From Micavibrio_C sp965231165 (GTDB lineage Bacteria; Pseudomonadota; Alphaproteobacteria; Micavibrionales; Micavibrionaceae), in contig OZ246421.1 of the NCBI GenBank assembly GCA_965231165.1, forward strand, positions 1,488,001 through 1,552,000: a DNA stretch of 64,000 bases, read 5' to 3'. Under the pieces are notes generated by a model. The model was not told the origin of the DNA. It ran no database searches and saw only the letters and a list, made by a program, of their open reading frames with translations. This document shows, in pieces, positions 52,126 through 60,925 of this stretch (within the stretch, counting starts at the first letter, position 1; the number at the start of each line of letters is the position of its first letter). Position numbers and translations under genes: made by a program.

Positions 52126-52328
52126 GTCAGCACTCCCTAATATACTTATAGGAAAACATACTGGTGCAATTTGTGCAACAAATAATACCTATTACATCCC
52201 TTTAGGTAACAAAATTTCTCAAAAGGCTAAAAATCACCGGAAATCTGCCAGAATGCTGAAACTGTTGCAGGAATCCCGCCTTCCCGCTATAACCGCCCCC
52301 ACAAAGCTATTTTAACGGAGTTTCTGAC

Positions 52329-52751
52329 ATGACCACGCAACGCACCCTTTCGATCATTAAACCGGACGCGACCCGTCGCAACCTGACCGGCGCCATCAAC
52401 AACACGATCGAAAAAGCCGGTCTGAAAATCGTCGCGCAAAAGCGCATGCACCTGACCGAAGACCAGGCAAAACAATTCTACGCCGTTCACAAAGAACGCC
52501 CGTTCTATAACGACCTCGTCCAATTCATGATCTCCGGCCCGGTCGTCGTGCAGGTCCTGGAAGCCAACGACGCTGTGACCAAGTACCGCGACGTCATGGG
52601 CGCCACCAACCCGGCCAACGCCGCTGAAGGCACCATCCGCAAGCAATTCGCGGAAAGCATCGAAGCCAACTCAGTTCATGGTTCCGACAGCGCTGAAAAT
52701 GCCGTGAAGGAAGTATCGTTCTTCTTCAGTGAAATAGAAATCGCCGCTTAA
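52329..52751 (+). CDS. ndk: Nucleoside diphosphate kinase
   Basis: Ndk transfers the gamma phosphate of ATP to NDPs through a phospho-histidine. The 140-residue protein has the start MTTQRTLSIIKPDATRRN, the ATNPANAAEGTIRKQFA nucleotide-binding stretch and the catalytic His in ANSVHGSDS (about residue 117). ACGGAG precedes the ATG. A strong terminator follows. Confidence 0.97.
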   Translation: MTTQRTLSIIKPDATRRNLTGAINNTIEKAGLKIVAQKRMHLTEDQAKQFYAVHKERPFYNDLVQFMISGPVVVQVLEANDAVTKYRDVMGATNPANAAEGTIRKQFAESIEANSVHGSDSAENAVKEVSFFFSEIEIAA

Positions 52752-52770
52752 GCGCGTCTGCTGATATTTT

Positions 52771-52806
52771 AAAAGGCCTTATGCCTCGGCATGAGGCCTT
52801 TTTTAT
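52771..52806 (+). terminator. Rho-independent terminator downstream of ndk
   Basis: AAAAGGCCT on the left and AGGCCTTTT on the right, with an inner stem ATGCC-TC-GGCAT, form a long hairpin followed by T. It lies between convergent ndk and the hybrid kinase gene and may serve both. Confidence 0.85.
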
Positions 52807-55800
52807 TGCGCCAGCCAGACTGTAATCTCTGAACGGGCGCGTTTGTAGGCATCGGGCACCGATGCTATCAAATCGGAAAGATCGGTCGTCGGTTCGTGTT
52901 TGGAAACACGTTCCAGCACTTCGGCAACCTTGCTCAGTTCAATCAGACCAAAATTGCCGGCCATGCCCTTCAGTTCATGGGCACGGGCGGTGATGCTGGT
53001 GCGGTCATGCGTATTGGCGGCCACATCCAGCGCCAGCACGATTTCCTCAGCCTTATCCAGCAGCCCCTCAATCAGTTCCTGCAATTGCGCGGGCTTCATC
53101 CCGCCTTTCAGCGGTTCCAGCATGGCCTTGTCGAAAACAATATCGCCGCTGCCACCGTCTGCTTGCGTATCTTCGGTGGCCATCACGGCCTGTTCGAATG
53201 TGTCCTCATCCAGTTCATCATCATCAAGCCGCAATGCCGCGCCCTCACTGGCGACCAGCTCACTCAAGAAAGAACGCTCCGGCGCGGATGCCTGTTTTAT
53301 TTTTTCCGGCGGTTCATCATCATCGCTCTCGCCCAAATCCTCCTGCATCAAATGCCGCAGAACAGCCGATTCCCCTGAAGATGGCGCGGGTGCCGTCTCA
53401 ACAACGGCAGGAGCCAGTTGGGTCGTCTGCGTATAGGTTTCTCCCCGATCATCTGAAACTTCGACCGGGTTATCGAGTTTGTTATTAATGACCTTGTCGA
53501 TCATCTGACGCAGCCGCAACGGATCGACCGGCTTGGCCAGATGGCCGTTCATATTGGCCGCGTAACAGGTGCGGATGTCTTCCTCACGCGTGTTACCGGT
53601 CAGCGCAATCACCGGCAAACGCGCCAACTGATCATCGGGCAGATTGCGGATCGCCTTGGTCGCCCCCATGCCGGATATACCGGGCATTTCTACATCCATA
53701 AAAACCATGTCCGGGCGTTCGCGCTTGACAGCCTCGATCCCGTCTTCACCGTTAAAGGCCTGCAGCACTTCATGCCCCATGCGGCCAATGAATTCTTTCA
53801 GCAGCTTCTGGTTGATTTCGTTATCCTCGACCACAAGGATGCGCAGCGCTTTCGCCGATTTACTGGACAGTGATTCACGGGCGACGTCAGCGCTCGCGCC
53901 ATCAACAGCCTGCCCTTCTTCCAGGATCAGCGTGAAATGGAAGGTACTGCCACGCCCTTCTTCGGAATCTATGGCAATACGATTACCCATGGTTTCGATC
54001 AGGCGCTGTGAAATCGCCAGCCCCAGACCTGTACCGCCGAATTTGCGGCTAACGCTTGAGTCAGCCTGCGCGAACGGACGGAACAGATTATGCTGCCCCT
54101 CCTTGGAAATACCCACGCCGGTGTCCCTGACCGCAAAACGTATTTTATAAACCTTGCCCCGCGCCAGCCCTTCAGAATTCGGCTCCGGAGAAAGCTCAAG
54201 CGTCACGCCGCCTTCTTTCGTGAATTTGATCGAGTTCCCGACCAGATTGAGCAATACCTGACGCAAACGCACCGGATCGCCGATCACATAGCGGGGCACC
54301 GCCGGGTCCAACTGCAAGCGCAGATAGATATTCTTGCTGGTCGCATGGCCGGACATCAGCGTAATAATGCTATTGGCCAGACGATGCAGATCGAAATCGA
54401 TCATTTCGAGGTCCATCTTGCCGCTTTCAATCTTCTCGAAATCGAGAATATCGTTCAGCAATGACATCATGGCATCGCCCGAATCCTGAATGGTCTGCGC
54501 ATAATCTTTTTGCGAGGCGGACATCGCCGTATCCAGCAACAGGCGCACCATGCCCATAATGCCGGTCATCGGTGTGCGAATTTCATGGCTCACCACGGCC
54601 AGGAAGGCCGATTTGGCGCGATTGGCTTCATCGGCAGCGACGCGGGCCTGCCGCATTTCCTCGTTCTGCTGCACTTCGCGGTCGCGCAATTCCTGCATCA
54701 CTTCACGCTCATGCTCGACAAGGCGTTTCAGGCGGCTGAATTCCTGACCCTCGCGGCTCTGGACGATTTTCGAGACCTGACGGTCCTCCTCCTCGAATTC
54801 CTCTTCCTCCTGCGCGTGCAGCATTTCCTGACGCAGATAATGCATCACCACGGCCATGCCGATCAGCGCCATCTGCGGCACCAGCCCATACCAGTATGCC
54901 GATACGGTAGCCACGCTGGGCGCAATCACGTTCACACTGGCCAGCATGGTCATAAAGGCACCCAGGAATACACACACCCAGCCCAGCGCCATATAAAGCG
55001 CGCCCGATTTTCCCTGCAGCATCTGCGCCAGCGATAGCAAAATCAGCAACAGATACCCGCCAATCACCGCCGCACCCAACAAACCATGCCTGATAACGCT
55101 ATCCGCCGGCGCAATCATATTCGGTAGAATTGCCATCACAACAATGATGAGAGGTGCGGCCACAATCACCTTAAAAGGTGTGCCATCATAGGTATTGATA
55201 TTGAAGAACGACTTCATCATGGCAAACCCGGTCACCAGAGACAGCGTTGTCAGAATGGCCGTAATCAGCTGCGCATGAAGAAGCGGAGAATAAGCACTGT
55301 TATTCATCCAGGAGAAGAGCAGCAACTGCGCCGCAAAATAGGCAATAATCGCGACATTGCCACTCGCCCGCATCAAAACCATAATCGCCAGATGAAAACC
55401 GATTGTCAGCGCAAACAAAAGGTAGATGATATTGGTACCGTTCAGCGGGTTGCTGCTGTTCTGGATATAATGGTCCTCGGTCATAAAATCGAAGCCCAGC
55501 GTCAGCGGCATGCCTGCACGTGGCACGATGTACATCACCAGCATTGCCGATGCACCGCTGGGGATGCTGACCTTGATGGTAGTGCCGTCGAGACTTTCGG
55601 CTTTCGTACCGGGCACCGGATTGAGAGATACTGTATCAATGACACGACGCCGTGCAGTATTATCATAGATAAAAATTCTGTCGATCAGGCCTATGCGCCC
55701 ATCGAGATGCTCGCCCAGATCCAGAATCCATCTTTCGTTATGGCTCTGGTTGTTGATGGTCGCAATCACCCAGTGCGGCACACCCGTGGAACCAAGCGAC

Positions 55801-56090
55801 AGCACATTCCCCTTCATGACATCGCCGCGCTTGCCGTTCAGGTGACGTTCTGTAAGACCGGAATAGGTCATCGCCTTGGCCGGATCACGCGTCACATACA
55901 TATACGGCGTCAGGCTATAACGGGCGCTGTCATCCCGCAGGATCAGCTGCGTTGCAAATGTTCCGCTTTGCGCCCGTGTATCGGCGGACAGTCCGGCGCA
56001 CACAAACAACGCCAGCAGGAGAAGAAACAGTTTTCTTCCCGGGCCGAAAAGCGCGCGGCGCTGTTGTATGATCATATGCATGTTGGGCAT
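52803..56090 (-). CDS. Hybrid sensor histidine kinase with 7TMR-DISM, receiver and Hpt domains
   Basis: This 1095-residue protein has a signal or first helix (about 18-38), a periplasmic 7TMR-DISMED2 domain (about 45-200), seven membrane helices of the 7TMR-DISM type (about 215-420), a coiled coil (425-490), HisKA with FLAVVSHEIRTPM (about residue 505), a HATPase domain (LLNLVGNSIKF, GGTGLGLAIS), a receiver with MVFMDVEMPGISG (about 800), a disordered acidic linker (880-990) and a C-terminal Hpt domain with ARAHELKGMAGNFG (about 1037). All phosphorelay parts except the output are in one chain. ATGs at 56090 and 56081 are possible starts. No cognate regulator is adjacent. Confidence 0.93.
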   Translation of the reverse strand: MPNMHMIIQQRRALFGPGRKLFLLLLALFVCAGLSADTRAQSGTFATQLILRDDSARYSLTPYMYVTRDPAKAMTYSGLTERHLNGKRGDVMKGNVLSLGSTGVPHWVIATINNQSHNERWILDLGEHLDGRIGLIDRIFIYDNTARRRVIDTVSLNPVPGTKAESLDGTTIKVSIPSGASAMLVMYIVPRAGMPLTLGFDFMTEDHYIQNSSNPLNGTNIIYLLFALTIGFHLAIMVLMRASGNVAIIAYFAAQLLLFSWMNNSAYSPLLHAQLITAILTTLSLVTGFAMMKSFFNINTYDGTPFKVIVAAPLIIVVMAILPNMIAPADSVIRHGLLGAAVIGGYLLLILLSLAQMLQGKSGALYMALGWVCVFLGAFMTMLASVNVIAPSVATVSAYWYGLVPQMALIGMAVVMHYLRQEMLHAQEEEEFEEEDRQVSKIVQSREGQEFSRLKRLVEHEREVMQELRDREVQQNEEMRQARVAADEANRAKSAFLAVVSHEIRTPMTGIMGMVRLLLDTAMSASQKDYAQTIQDSGDAMMSLLNDILDFEKIESGKMDLEMIDFDLHRLANSIITLMSGHATSKNIYLRLQLDPAVPRYVIGDPVRLRQVLLNLVGNSIKFTKEGGVTLELSPEPNSEGLARGKVYKIRFAVRDTGVGISKEGQHNLFRPFAQADSSVSRKFGGTGLGLAISQRLIETMGNRIAIDSEEGRGSTFHFTLILEEGQAVDGASADVARESLSSKSAKALRILVVEDNEINQKLLKEFIGRMGHEVLQAFNGEDGIEAVKRERPDMVFMDVEMPGISGMGATKAIRNLPDDQLARLPVIALTGNTREEDIRTCYAANMNGHLAKPVDPLRLRQMIDKVINNKLDNPVEVSDDRGETYTQTTQLAPAVVETAPAPSSGESAVLRHLMQEDLGESDDDEPPEKIKQASAPERSFLSELVASEGAALRLDDDELDEDTFEQAVMATEDTQADGGSGDIVFDKAMLEPLKGGMKPAQLQELIEGLLDKAEEIVLALDVAANTHDRTSITARAHELKGMAGNFGLIELSKVAEVLERVSKHEPTTDLSDLIASVPDAYKRARSEITVWLAQ

Positions 56091-56238
56091 GACAAGATTT
56101 GAAGCAGACTCCTACTCCGCTATCTTGACCGGAAACCCTTACAAAATCGTGAATAAATAGACACTTAGCCCTTACGGAAAAGGCCGGCAAAAGACGCTGA
56201 AAACCGGGGGTTTTCAGGACTACAGTTCTTAAGAAAAC

Positions 56239-56385
56239 CTAAACAAACAGAACGGCAAGCAGGATCAGCAGGGCCGCCACACCGATAACGCCGTAAACCA
56301 TGCAGGTGGTGAAGTTGTTCCAGAGACCTTGCGCATTGGCGAGAGCATGCGGATCGACGTCATTGTTCACTGTGGGATGGCCCAT
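56239..56385 (-). CDS. aa3-type cytochrome c oxidase subunit IV-like small membrane protein
   Basis: This 48-residue protein consists of a polar N-terminus (GHPTVNNDVDPHALANAQGLW) and one C-terminal membrane helix (VYGVIGVAALLILLAVLFV). The pattern of a short polar part with a helix-initiating NNFTT and a single TM ending at the C-terminus matches the bacterial aa3 oxidase subunit IV family (COX4_pro_2). AGGAG lies ten bases before the ATG. No other oxidase subunit gene is nearby, which is common for this small subunit. The family assignment is from the overall pattern, so moderate certainty. Confidence 0.72.
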   Translation of the reverse strand: MGHPTVNNDVDPHALANAQGLWNNFTTCMVYGVIGVAALLILLAVLFV

Positions 56386-56439
56386 AACTCTTTAGCTCCT
56401 GCAAAATTTTGCCCAGTTAACCTTAAAAACGTGGGAATT

Positions 56440-57042
56440 TCAACCTGAAATCTGCCCTGAAATTTGAACCGCCGCCAGCCGTACGGCCTCGACATAAGCA
56501 CCGTGCTCTTCGGCCAGAACCCGAATCGCCAGCGTCTCCGGGGTATCACCGGGCAGAACCGGCACCCGTTTTTGAACAATCACCGGCCCGTCATCCATTT
56601 CAGGGGTGACGTAGTGCACAGTGCAGCCTGCCTCGACCCGGCCATCGGCCAGCGCCCGCGCATGCGTATCCAGCCCCTTGTAATCAGGCAGCAACGAGGG
56701 ATGGATATTAATCATGCGTTCCGTCCATTGATTGACAAAATCAGCGGTCAGGATGCGCATAAACCCGGCCAGACAGACAAGATCGACCGGCGCGTATGAC
56801 AGGATGGCTTCCTGCAAGGCCATCTCGAAAGCCGGGCGACCCTGAAATTGTTTATGATCGACAATCGCCGTCTTCAATCCGGCGGCGCGGGCCTTATCCA
56901 GTCCCGGCGCGTCGGGGCGATTGGAAATCACCACAGCAATCTCCGCCGGGTAATCAGGCTGGGCGCAGGCTTTGATCAGCGCCTCCATATTGGAACCGCG
57001 TCCGGAAATCAGAATGGCGAGCCTGATTTTTTTCACGACCAT
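56440..57042 (-). CDS. purN: Phosphoribosylglycinamide formyltransferase
   Basis: PurN transfers a formyl group from 10-formyl-THF to GAR in purine synthesis. The 200-residue protein shows LAILISGRGSNMEALI at the start, the catalytic region with INIHPSLLPDYKGLDTHARAL (catalytic Asn and His) and TVHYVTPEMDDGPVI with the catalytic Asp. Its ATG lies inside the end of purM (ten-base overlap), so the two steps are co-translated. Confidence 0.97.
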   Translation of the reverse strand: MVVKKIRLAILISGRGSNMEALIKACAQPDYPAEIAVVISNRPDAPGLDKARAAGLKTAIVDHKQFQGRPAFEMALQEAILSYAPVDLVCLAGFMRILTADFVNQWTERMINIHPSLLPDYKGLDTHARALADGRVEAGCTVHYVTPEMDDGPVIVQKRVPVLPGDTPETLAIRVLAEEHGAYVEAVRLAAVQISGQISG

Positions 57043-58124
57043 GCCTGATCGCGATTGATAAGGATGACCTGCTCCTGTCCGGCTTGCGCCGCTACGACTT
57101 CACCGATCACGGAAACGGTTTCACCCGCATCGGACAAGACTTTTCTGACGTCTTCTGCTTTTTCTGGTGACACGACAACGACCAGACCGATCCCGCAGTT
57201 GAAGGTTTCGGCCAAGTCTGAGGGTGATAAGCCCCCCGCATCGCGCAGCCATTTAAACACTGGCGGTAACTCCCATGAACTGCAGTCGATCTGCAAAGCG
57301 TAATTTTCAGGAATCGTGCGGGCGGCGTTCCCCGGCAATCCGCTGCCGGTGATATGCGCCATCGCATGCACGGCGGGGCCGCCGTCAGCATCGTTGATTG
57401 CCATCGCCTTTTGAGCGGGCACAACATAAATCCGCGTCGGTGCCATCAGGGCTTCGCCCAGCTTTTTACCCATTTTGTCGAAGGGGGCTGCATCTTCATA
57501 TTTCAAACCGCTTTTACCAACAACATGGCGGACAAGGGAATAACCGTTGGAATGCACACCGCTGGAGGCCACACCCAAAACCACATCGCCCGCTTGCACA
57601 CGGCGGCCATCGAGCATACGGGCGCGCTCGACCGCACCCACGGCAAATCCGGCCAGGTCATAATCACCGTCTTGATACATACCGGGCATTTCGGCGGTTT
57701 CGCCGCCAACCAGCGCGCATTCAGCCTGAGCACAGCCTTCGGCGATCCCGGCGATCACGCGGGCGGCGATATTGACATCCAGCCGTCCGGTTGCAAAATA
57801 ATCAAGAAAAAACAACGGCTTGCCGCCATTGACGATCAAATCGTTGACGCTCATCGCCACCAGATCGATGCCGACCGTGTCATGCAAACCCGCATCAATG
57901 GCGATTTTGAGCTTGGTGCCGACCCCGTCGGTCGAGGACACCAGCACCGGATCGGTAAAACCTTCTTTTTTCAGGTCAAAAAGCGCACCAAACCCGCCCA
58001 GACCCACCATCACACCGGGACGGGCCGTACGGGCGGCCAGCGGGGCAATTTTGCCGACCAGCGCGTCACCAGCTTCTATATCCACACCGGCTTGCTTATA
58101 GGCACTGTCTTTCATTGGATTCAT
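57033..58124 (-). CDS. purM: Phosphoribosylformylglycinamidine cyclo-ligase
   Basis: PurM (AIR synthetase) closes the imidazole ring of AIR using ATP. The 363-residue protein has YKQAGVDIEAGDALV near the N-terminus, LVSSTDGVGTKLKIA, GGETAEMPGMY, GVASSGVHSNGYSLVR and HITGSGLPGNAAR. Length is normal. It is the first gene of purMN and is transcribed divergently from the DUF2066 gene. Confidence 0.97.
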   Translation of the reverse strand: MNPMKDSAYKQAGVDIEAGDALVGKIAPLAARTARPGVMVGLGGFGALFDLKKEGFTDPVLVSSTDGVGTKLKIAIDAGLHDTVGIDLVAMSVNDLIVNGGKPLFFLDYFATGRLDVNIAARVIAGIAEGCAQAECALVGGETAEMPGMYQDGDYDLAGFAVGAVERARMLDGRRVQAGDVVLGVASSGVHSNGYSLVRHVVGKSGLKYEDAAPFDKMGKKLGEALMAPTRIYVVPAQKAMAINDADGGPAVHAMAHITGSGLPGNAARTIPENYALQIDCSSWELPPVFKWLRDAGGLSPSDLAETFNCGIGLVVVVSPEKAEDVRKVLSDAGETVSVIGEVVAAQAGQEQVILINRDQAWS

Positions 58125-58191
58125 TCCCCGAAGGCATTATATAAGTGAGGCAGCGTCCTTGAAGACGGCTTGCTTGCAAGGTTTTCGCATT

Positions 58192-59370
58192 ATGGCCAGA
58201 CATTACAGATTTTTTATCCCCCTCGCCAGCACACTCGTGCTGCTTTCCGGCATTTTCCTTTTTTCCGGAATCGCGAAGGCTGAAGACCCGTTGTTTACCG
58301 TGGACGGGGTGCGTGTCGATGTGACCGCCGAAAGCGCCGTCGCCGCCCGTACGCAAGCTTTTGAAAAAGCGCAGCAGGAAGCTTTCAAAATGCTGGCCGA
58401 GCGCCTGTTGCCGGAAGCAGACGCCAAATCATTCGAACCGCCTGCCATCGCCGTGATTTCACCGATGGTCAAAGATTTTGAAATTACCGGCGAACAGCTT
58501 TCCCGCGTCCAGTATATCGGCACCTATACCTTCCGCTTCAAAGATGAGGCCATCCGCAATTTCTTTGCCAACAAGAATGTGTCCTTCAGCGATGTGCGCA
58601 GCAAACCCGTGCTGATCCTGCCGTTCTATCAGGTCGGCACCAAGGTCACGCTGTGGGGCGAAGGCAATCCGTGGCTGGCCGCTTGGGGACGCACTAATAC
58701 GCAAGCCGGATTGGTGCCCGTACAGATTCCCATCGGCGATATTGCCGATGTCGGTGATATCACCGACACACAGGCGCTGACCTATAACGGCACCAGCCTG
58801 CAGAACATGATCAGCCGTTACGGTGCCGGTGAAGCGATTATCGTCATGGCGCAACCGAAATGGCAGGGTGATACCGCGGGCGAACCGCACAGCATCGATG
58901 TGATGATTTACCGCACGGACCTAAGCGCGCCCGTTTTCGTGAAAACCATCAGCACCGCCAGCACCGATAAAACGGGCGCTGAAACGCTTTTCGATACCGC
59001 CGTGCGTCTCACCCGTCAGGCTTTCCAGAGCGACTGGAAAAGTAAAACCAGTGTGCAACTGGGCGAGAAAGCCACACTGAACGCGCGGGTACGTTTCAAT
59101 TCCTTGCGTGAATGGTCGGAAACGCAGAAGGCCCTGCGCAAGGTTCCCGGCATTTCCTATATGCGCGTCGTACGCCTGAATCCGAAACAGGCCGAAATTG
59201 AACTGACCTATAGCGGCACGGAAGACCGCCTGCGTCTGGCGCTGTCGCAATCCAGTCTTTCGCTCTCGGAACCGCAGATTTCCTACATGAACGGCTATGA
59301 TAACGCCGCCCCCGTCTATGAGCTTTATTACAGCCCGCAAATCCAGCCGGCGAGCGGCCTGTCGGAATGA
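58192..59370 (+). CDS. DUF2066 domain periplasmic protein
   Basis: This 392-residue protein has a signal peptide (about residues 8-30, IAKA-EDP) and a DUF2066 domain: FTVDGVRVDVTAESAVAARTQAFEKAQQEAFKML and RYIGTYTFRFKDEAIRNFF-like segments. The C-terminal part (about 300-390) looks like a small alpha/beta domain (RFNSLREWSETQKALRKV). The function is unknown; it is conserved between purM and hdaA in many alphaproteobacteria. ATG 58192 is chosen because it starts the signal peptide. The stop overlaps the hdaA ATG by four bases. Confidence 0.9.
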   Translation: MARHYRFFIPLASTLVLLSGIFLFSGIAKAEDPLFTVDGVRVDVTAESAVAARTQAFEKAQQEAFKMLAERLLPEADAKSFEPPAIAVISPMVKDFEITGEQLSRVQYIGTYTFRFKDEAIRNFFANKNVSFSDVRSKPVLILPFYQVGTKVTLWGEGNPWLAAWGRTNTQAGLVPVQIPIGDIADVGDITDTQALTYNGTSLQNMISRYGAGEAIIVMAQPKWQGDTAGEPHSIDVMIYRTDLSAPVFVKTISTASTDKTGAETLFDTAVRLTRQAFQSDWKSKTSVQLGEKATLNARVRFNSLREWSETQKALRKVPGISYMRVVRLNPKQAEIELTYSGTEDRLRLALSQSSLSLSEPQISYMNGYDNAAPVYELYYSPQIQPASGLSE

Positions 59371-60065
59371 TCACCGCCCGGCATGAACAGCTGACCTTCG
59401 ATCTCGGTCATCGCTCTGCGGTAGGCCGTGAAGATTTTCTGATCGCGGACAGCAACCGCGATGCCGTATCATGGATCGATTTATGGCCGGAATGGCCAGC
59501 CCCTGCGCTGGTACTCTACGGCCCCGCCGCCTGCGGCAAAACGCACCTCGCCGCCGTGTGGAGCGCGCAGGCAAAAGCAACCGTTATCAACCCGGAAGAT
59601 TTAAGCACGCAAAGCGCCGACACTTTATTCGCACAGGGCGAACATTTCCTGATTGATCCGGTCGATCCGTGGATTGGTGACCGCGCGGCGGAAACCACAC
59701 TGTTCCATCTTTATAATCTGGCCAAAGAAAACGGACGCACGTTGCTGCTGACCATGCGTGTGCCGCCGGTGCGGTTATCTTTTGCGATTCCCGATCTGGC
59801 CTCGCGGCTGCGCGCCGCGCCCGGTGTTGCGATTCACGCACCCGATGAAATGCTGCTGGGGGCGGTGCTGGTCAAGATGTTTGCCGACCGCCAGTTACAG
59901 ATCGGCGAAGACGTCCTGAATTATATATTGCCGCGCATGGAGCGTTCTTTCGCCGCCGCCCGCGATCTGGTTGAAAAATCCGACCGGCAAGCGCTGGCCG
60001 AAAAACGCCCCGTCTCCATACCGCTGATCCGCCATGTGCTGATGACACAGACCACAGCGGAATAA
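59367..60065 (+). CDS. hdaA: DnaA-related regulatory protein HdaA (Hda homologue)
   Basis: HdaA bound to the beta clamp stimulates ATP hydrolysis by DnaA and so prevents over-initiation of replication. The 232-residue protein starts with a clamp-binding motif (EQLTFDL, residues 7-13), then a DnaA-like AAA+ domain with Walker A GPAACGKTHLA (about 52-62) and a sensor region with ASRLRAAP. There is no DNA-binding domain IV. Walker B is not canonical (HFLIDPVD), as in other Hda proteins. Its ATG overlaps the DUF2066 stop (ATGA). The 340 bases after it hold only repeats. Confidence 0.88.
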   Translation: MITARHEQLTFDLGHRSAVGREDFLIADSNRDAVSWIDLWPEWPAPALVLYGPAACGKTHLAAVWSAQAKATVINPEDLSTQSADTLFAQGEHFLIDPVDPWIGDRAAETTLFHLYNLAKENGRTLLLTMRVPPVRLSFAIPDLASRLRAAPGVAIHAPDEMLLGAVLVKMFADRQLQIGEDVLNYILPRMERSFAAARDLVEKSDRQALAEKRPVSIPLIRHVLMTQTTAE

Positions 60066-60109
60066 ACTTCAACCTGTTATCCTGAAATGTAGAAATCAGC
60101 GTCATACCG

Positions 60110-60125
60110 CCCCGCCTTCGCGGGG
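60110..60125. repeat. GC-rich hairpin, part of a REP-like element
   Basis: CCCCGC-CTTC-GCGGGG is a perfect six-base stem with a four-base loop. It resembles the core of bacterial REP-type intergenic repeats (GTCATACCGC...GGGATAAACTCCGGC). No T-run follows, so it is not a terminator. Confidence 0.5.
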
Positions 60126-60211
60126 ATAAACTCCGGCTGGCATCCATTCTTTAACTGCTACAGATGCCACGATACTGCACAAAACCATGACGTTCGTGGC
60201 AATGTTATTTT

Positions 60212-60248
60212 TACCACAAAGGCACGAAGAACACGAAGGAACACAAAG
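60212..60248. repeat. Short repeat with CACGAAG units
   Basis: ACCACAAAGGCACGAAGA followed by ACACGAAGGAACACAAAG repeats variants of a (AC)ACRAAGG unit about four times. Similar CACGAAG-rich stretches are scattered through many unrelated bacterial genomes; the origin is unknown to me. Confidence 0.5.
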
Positions 60249-60260
60249 TTTTTCCAAATC

Positions 60261-60356
60261 GTCATCCTGAGCGAAGTCCTGCGATAGCAGGACGAAGTCG
60301 AATGGATCTGCTCAGGTTCGTGACGGGACAGATCCCTCGGCTACGCTCGGGATGAC
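60261..60356. repeat. Inverted repeat, same family as 50977-51050
   Basis: GTCATCCTGAGCG at the left and CGCTCGGGATGAC at the right form 13-base arms with one mismatch. An inner hairpin GTCCTGC-GATA-GCAGGAC lies at about 60276-60293. The total length of 96 bases compares with 74 in the copy after alaS. Confidence 0.7.
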
Positions 60357-60411
60357 AATCTGAAAAAAGGTGCAGGGATGACGACAAAGACAATTAAAGT
60401 CATCAAAAAAT

Positions 60412-60918
60412 TTAATCAGGAATAAAAATCCGTACGAGCTTGTTGGCATGCGGCTTCAGATCGCCCCATTTTTCAATCGGGCATTCCAGCACCGTGAGCG
60501 TGCCGGACGGATAATTCAGGCCGATCCTGCTTTGCAGTGCAGGCAGAGAGTCCGCCTGCACCAGATTCAAAATCGCCTCGTATATGCCGGGATTATGCGC
60601 GACGATCAGCGCGCTTTCGTGACGATCATCCAGAAATTGCGCGGCTTCGATAATTTTTTCCGCATCCGCATTATAAAGATCGGCGCTGAATTCTACGGTA
60701 CCTGGGAAATCGCCGCCCGCCACTTCCCGCAAAGTCATCTGTGTGCGGCGGGCGTCCGATGCTAAAGCAAGGGACGGCAGCAAGGCTTCGGCCTGCAACG
60801 TATCATGCAGACGCGCCATATCCTGCTGGCCTTTACGGGTCAGCATACGCTGATGGTCGGATTGTCCGGGTTCCAGGTTCCGGGCCTCACCGTGACGCAT
60901 CAACAGCAGACGTTTCAT
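60412..60918 (-). CDS. SixA-like phosphohistidine phosphatase
   Basis: The 168-residue histidine-phosphatase-fold protein has the RHG motif in LLLMRHGEARNLEPGQSDHQRML (His9 catalytic), SDARRTQMTLRE and the second catalytic His in IVAHNPGIYE. SixA removes phosphate from Hpt-type histidines in phosphorelays. The window's 7TMR-DISM hybrid kinase has an Hpt domain, so it could be a substrate, but no direct evidence exists. The eight-base gap to the upstream HAD gene suggests co-transcription. Confidence 0.9.
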   Translation of the reverse strand: MKRLLLMRHGEARNLEPGQSDHQRMLTRKGQQDMARLHDTLQAEALLPSLALASDARRTQMTLREVAGGDFPGTVEFSADLYNADAEKIIEAAQFLDDRHESALIVAHNPGIYEAILNLVQADSLPALQSRIGLNYPSGTLTVLECPIEKWGDLKPHANKLVRIFIPD

Positions 60919-60925
60919 ACGATCA

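Larger units (their letters stand above)
60066..60411. other. Intergenic region made of repeats
   Basis: 346 bases without a gene between hdaA and the SixA gene. It contains a GC-rich hairpin (60110-60125), a short tandem-like CACGAAG element (60212-60248) and the inverted repeat at 60261-60356, with little other sequence. No RNA gene or promoter was recognised. Confidence 0.6.
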
